A stretch of 54,413 nucleotides of DNA from an uncultured Verrucomicrobiota bacterium (GTDB taxonomy: Bacteria; Verrucomicrobiota; Kiritimatiellia; CAIQIC01; Lenti-01). Location of the stretch: NCBI GenBank assembly GCA_937860055.1, contig CALMBO010000009.1:1-54413 (forward strand), given 5' to 3'. Every line of letters begins with the position of its first letter. Position 1 is the first letter of the stretch. Shown piece by piece: positions 53,076-54,413 of the stretch. A program made the translations under genes and the position numbers. Below the pieces are notes generated by a model. It was not told where the DNA came from and did not search any database. It was given only the letters and a program-made list of their open reading frames with translations.

Positions 53076-54413
53076 GCGCGGACCTGCACGATCTGGGATT
53101 CCTGGAGGCGGCGGACGCGCTGGCGCGGAAGCAGGTTTCCTCGGAGGAACTGACGACGGCGCTGCTGGACCGCTCGGAGCGGCTGGAGCCGGCGCTGAAT
53201 TCGCTGACATGGTTCAGCCGGGACGCCGCGCTGGCCGGAGCGCGCGCGGCGGATGCGGCCCGGGCCGGGGGCGATGCGCGGCCGCTGCTGGGCGTGCCGA
53301 TCGCGATCAAGGACCTGCTGAACGTGAAGGGCCAGCCCTGCACGGCGGGATCGAACATCCTGAAGGGCTACACGGCGCCGTACGACGCGACGGTGATCGC
53401 GCGGCTGCGGGCGGCGGGCTGCGTGTTCGTGTCGCGCACGAACACGGACGAATTCGCGATGGGCGGCAGCACGGAAACGAGCGCCTACGGCCCGACGCGG
53501 AATCCGTGGGACACGGCGCGGGTGCCCGGGGGGTCGAGCGGCGGTTCGGCGGCGGCGGTGGCCGCGCGGCTGGCGCCGGCGGCGCTGGCGTCGGACACGG
53601 GCGGGAGCATCCGCCAGCCGGCGGCGTTCTGCGGCGTGACGGGCTTCAAGCCGACGTACGGGCGGGTGTCGCGCTACGGCTGCACGGCGTTCGCGTCGTC
53701 GCTGGACCAGGTGGGTCCGATCGCGCGCAGCGTCGAGGACGCGGCCGCGGTGTACCAGGTCATTGCGGGCCTGGACCCGCACGATTCGACGACCTCGTCG
53801 CGGCCGGTGGGCGACTGCCTGCCGGAGGTGCGCGGGGCGAAGGATCTGAAGGGACTGAAACTGGGCCTGCCGAAGGAGTATTTCGTCGAGGGGCTCGATC
53901 CGGAGGTCGAGAAGCTGACGCGGGCGGCGGTGGAGCAGTGCCGCGCACTGGGGGCGGAGATCGTGGACGTGGAGCTGCCGCACTCGAAGTACGGCATCGC
54001 GTGCTACTACATCCTGGCGCCGGCGGAGGCGTCGGCGAACCTGGCGCGGTACGACGGCGTGCGCTACGGCTTCCGCGCGGAGTCGGAGGACCTTTTGGAG
54101 ATGTACGAGAAAACGCGCGCGGGGGGCTTCGGCGCCGAGGTGAAGCGGCGCGTGATCCTGGGCACCTACGTGCTCAGCAGCGGGTTCCACGACGCGTACT
54201 ACCTGCGGGCGCAGAAGGTGCGCACGCTGATCCGCGGCGATTTCGAAAAGGCTTTTTCCAGGTGCGACGCGATCCTGGGCCCGGTGACGCCGACGCCGGC
54301 GTTCCGGGTGGGCGAGAAGACGGCCGACCCGGTGCAGATGTACCTGGGCGACATCTTCACGGTGAACGTGAACCTGGCGGGGATCTGCGGCCTGAGCGTG
54401 CCGTGCGGATTCT
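53072..54413 (+). CDS. gatA: Asp/Glu-tRNA amidotransferase subunit A (3' end outside window)
   Basis: The first 447 residues of GatA, an amidase-signature enzyme. Catalytic Lys in [12 protein letters not shown], cis-Ser and nucleophile Ser in [20 protein letters not shown] and [20 protein letters not shown]. It releases ammonia from glutamine for the GatB active site. The sequence ends in [12 protein letters not shown], near the usual C-terminal part, so perhaps 30-50 residues are missing. Confidence 0.96.
   Translation, partial: MSADLHDLGFLEAADALARKQVSSEELTTALLDRSERLEPALNSLTWFSRDAALAGARAADAARAGGDARPLLGVPIAIKDLLNVKGQPCTAGSNILKGYTAPYDATVIARLRAAGCVFVSRTNTDEFAMGGSTETSAYGPTRNPWDTARVPGGSSGGSAAAVAARLAPAALASDTGGSIRQPAAFCGVTGFKPTYGRVSRYGCTAFASSLDQVGPIARSVEDAAAVYQVIAGLDPHDSTTSSRPVGDCLPEVRGAKDLKGLKLGLPKEYFVEGLDPEVEKLTRAAVEQCRALGAEIVDVELPHSKYGIACYYILAPAEASANLARYDGVRYGFRAESEDLLEMYEKTRAGGFGAEVKRRVILGTYVLSSGFHDAYYLRAQKVRTLIRGDFEKAFSRCDAILGPVTPTPAFRVGEKTADPVQMYLGDIFTVNVNLAGICGLSVPCGF

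Overview
This 54.4 kb window is bacterial and has two parts. Positions 1 to about 12,240 form a visibly lower-GC accessory block of short genes, mostly on the minus strand, many of them secreted, membrane or unknown. It ends against a tRNA-Val(CAC) gene at 12,291-12,367. From there to the end the DNA is GC-rich with dense ordinary chromosomal genes. The style of the GC-rich part suggests the PVC group, perhaps Kiritimatiellota or a relative. The signs are secreted proteins ending in a 'YRV...FVRLV' module, LamG and lamin-tail proteins, and dispersed palindromes such as TTTTCCACA-G-TGTGGAAAA and the 'ccacggatgaacacgga' inverted repeat. This placement is an inference from style; there is no rRNA in the window to confirm it.

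Accessory block (1-12,240). From the left: a trypsin-like protease; a one-TM helical protein; a conserved unknown protein; a 56-aa Trp-rich small protein; a GIY-YIG-like protein; and a DUF1508 protein. Then come a plus-strand pair (a 1,127-aa secreted Ca-repeat protein with a transglutaminase-like Cys/His/Asp domain, and a secreted two-repeat partner), an HTH protein with a possible 17-aa hydrophobic peptide, a tight array of five small exported or membrane genes (8,377-10,972), and a DsrE-like/methyltransferase pair. Four exact-length 48-bp repeats sit at gene ends in the array. Each can fold into a hairpin with a bulged base, and in three genes the repeat encodes the last 15 residues and the stop in the same frame. 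Three or four leaders in the block share a promoter and leader layout. Together these look like a cassette array of integron type, but with site sequences unlike the textbook attC consensus; no integrase lies in the window.

Chromosomal part. 12.5-14 kb: DUF4282 protein, family-4 uracil-DNA glycosylase (reading frame broken at a G10 tract), tRNA-Glu(CTC). 14-23.2 kb: alpha-glucan and envelope genes: secreted GH13 debranching-type enzyme with an operator-like palindrome over its promoter, DUF364 protein, outer-membrane barrel, secreted thioredoxin-like protein, polysaccharide deacetylase carrying a starch-binding-like module, CRP-family regulator, small KRK-rich protein. 23.3-27.1 kb: DUF2339/DUF3999 membrane pair. 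27.4-33 kb: a tripartite RND efflux operon (TolC, adaptor, pump). 33-37.2 kb: LamG-type secreted protein and a znuABC-like metal importer. 37.3-43.6 kb: GNAT, a glycosyltransferase-methyltransferase fusion, a polytopic membrane protein, a Tsr3-like protein, thioesterase, NAD synthetase. 43.7-46.1 kb: PhoR/PhoB-like two-component system. 46.3-54.4 kb: D-aminoacylase-like amidohydrolase, Mfd, a TerB/J-domain protein, nitroreductase, gatC and the start of gatA.

The most interesting parts are the cassette-like array with its shared C-terminal tail, the transglutaminase-like secreted pair, the protease/membrane-protein cluster at the left edge, and the palindrome-controlled glucan hydrolase.
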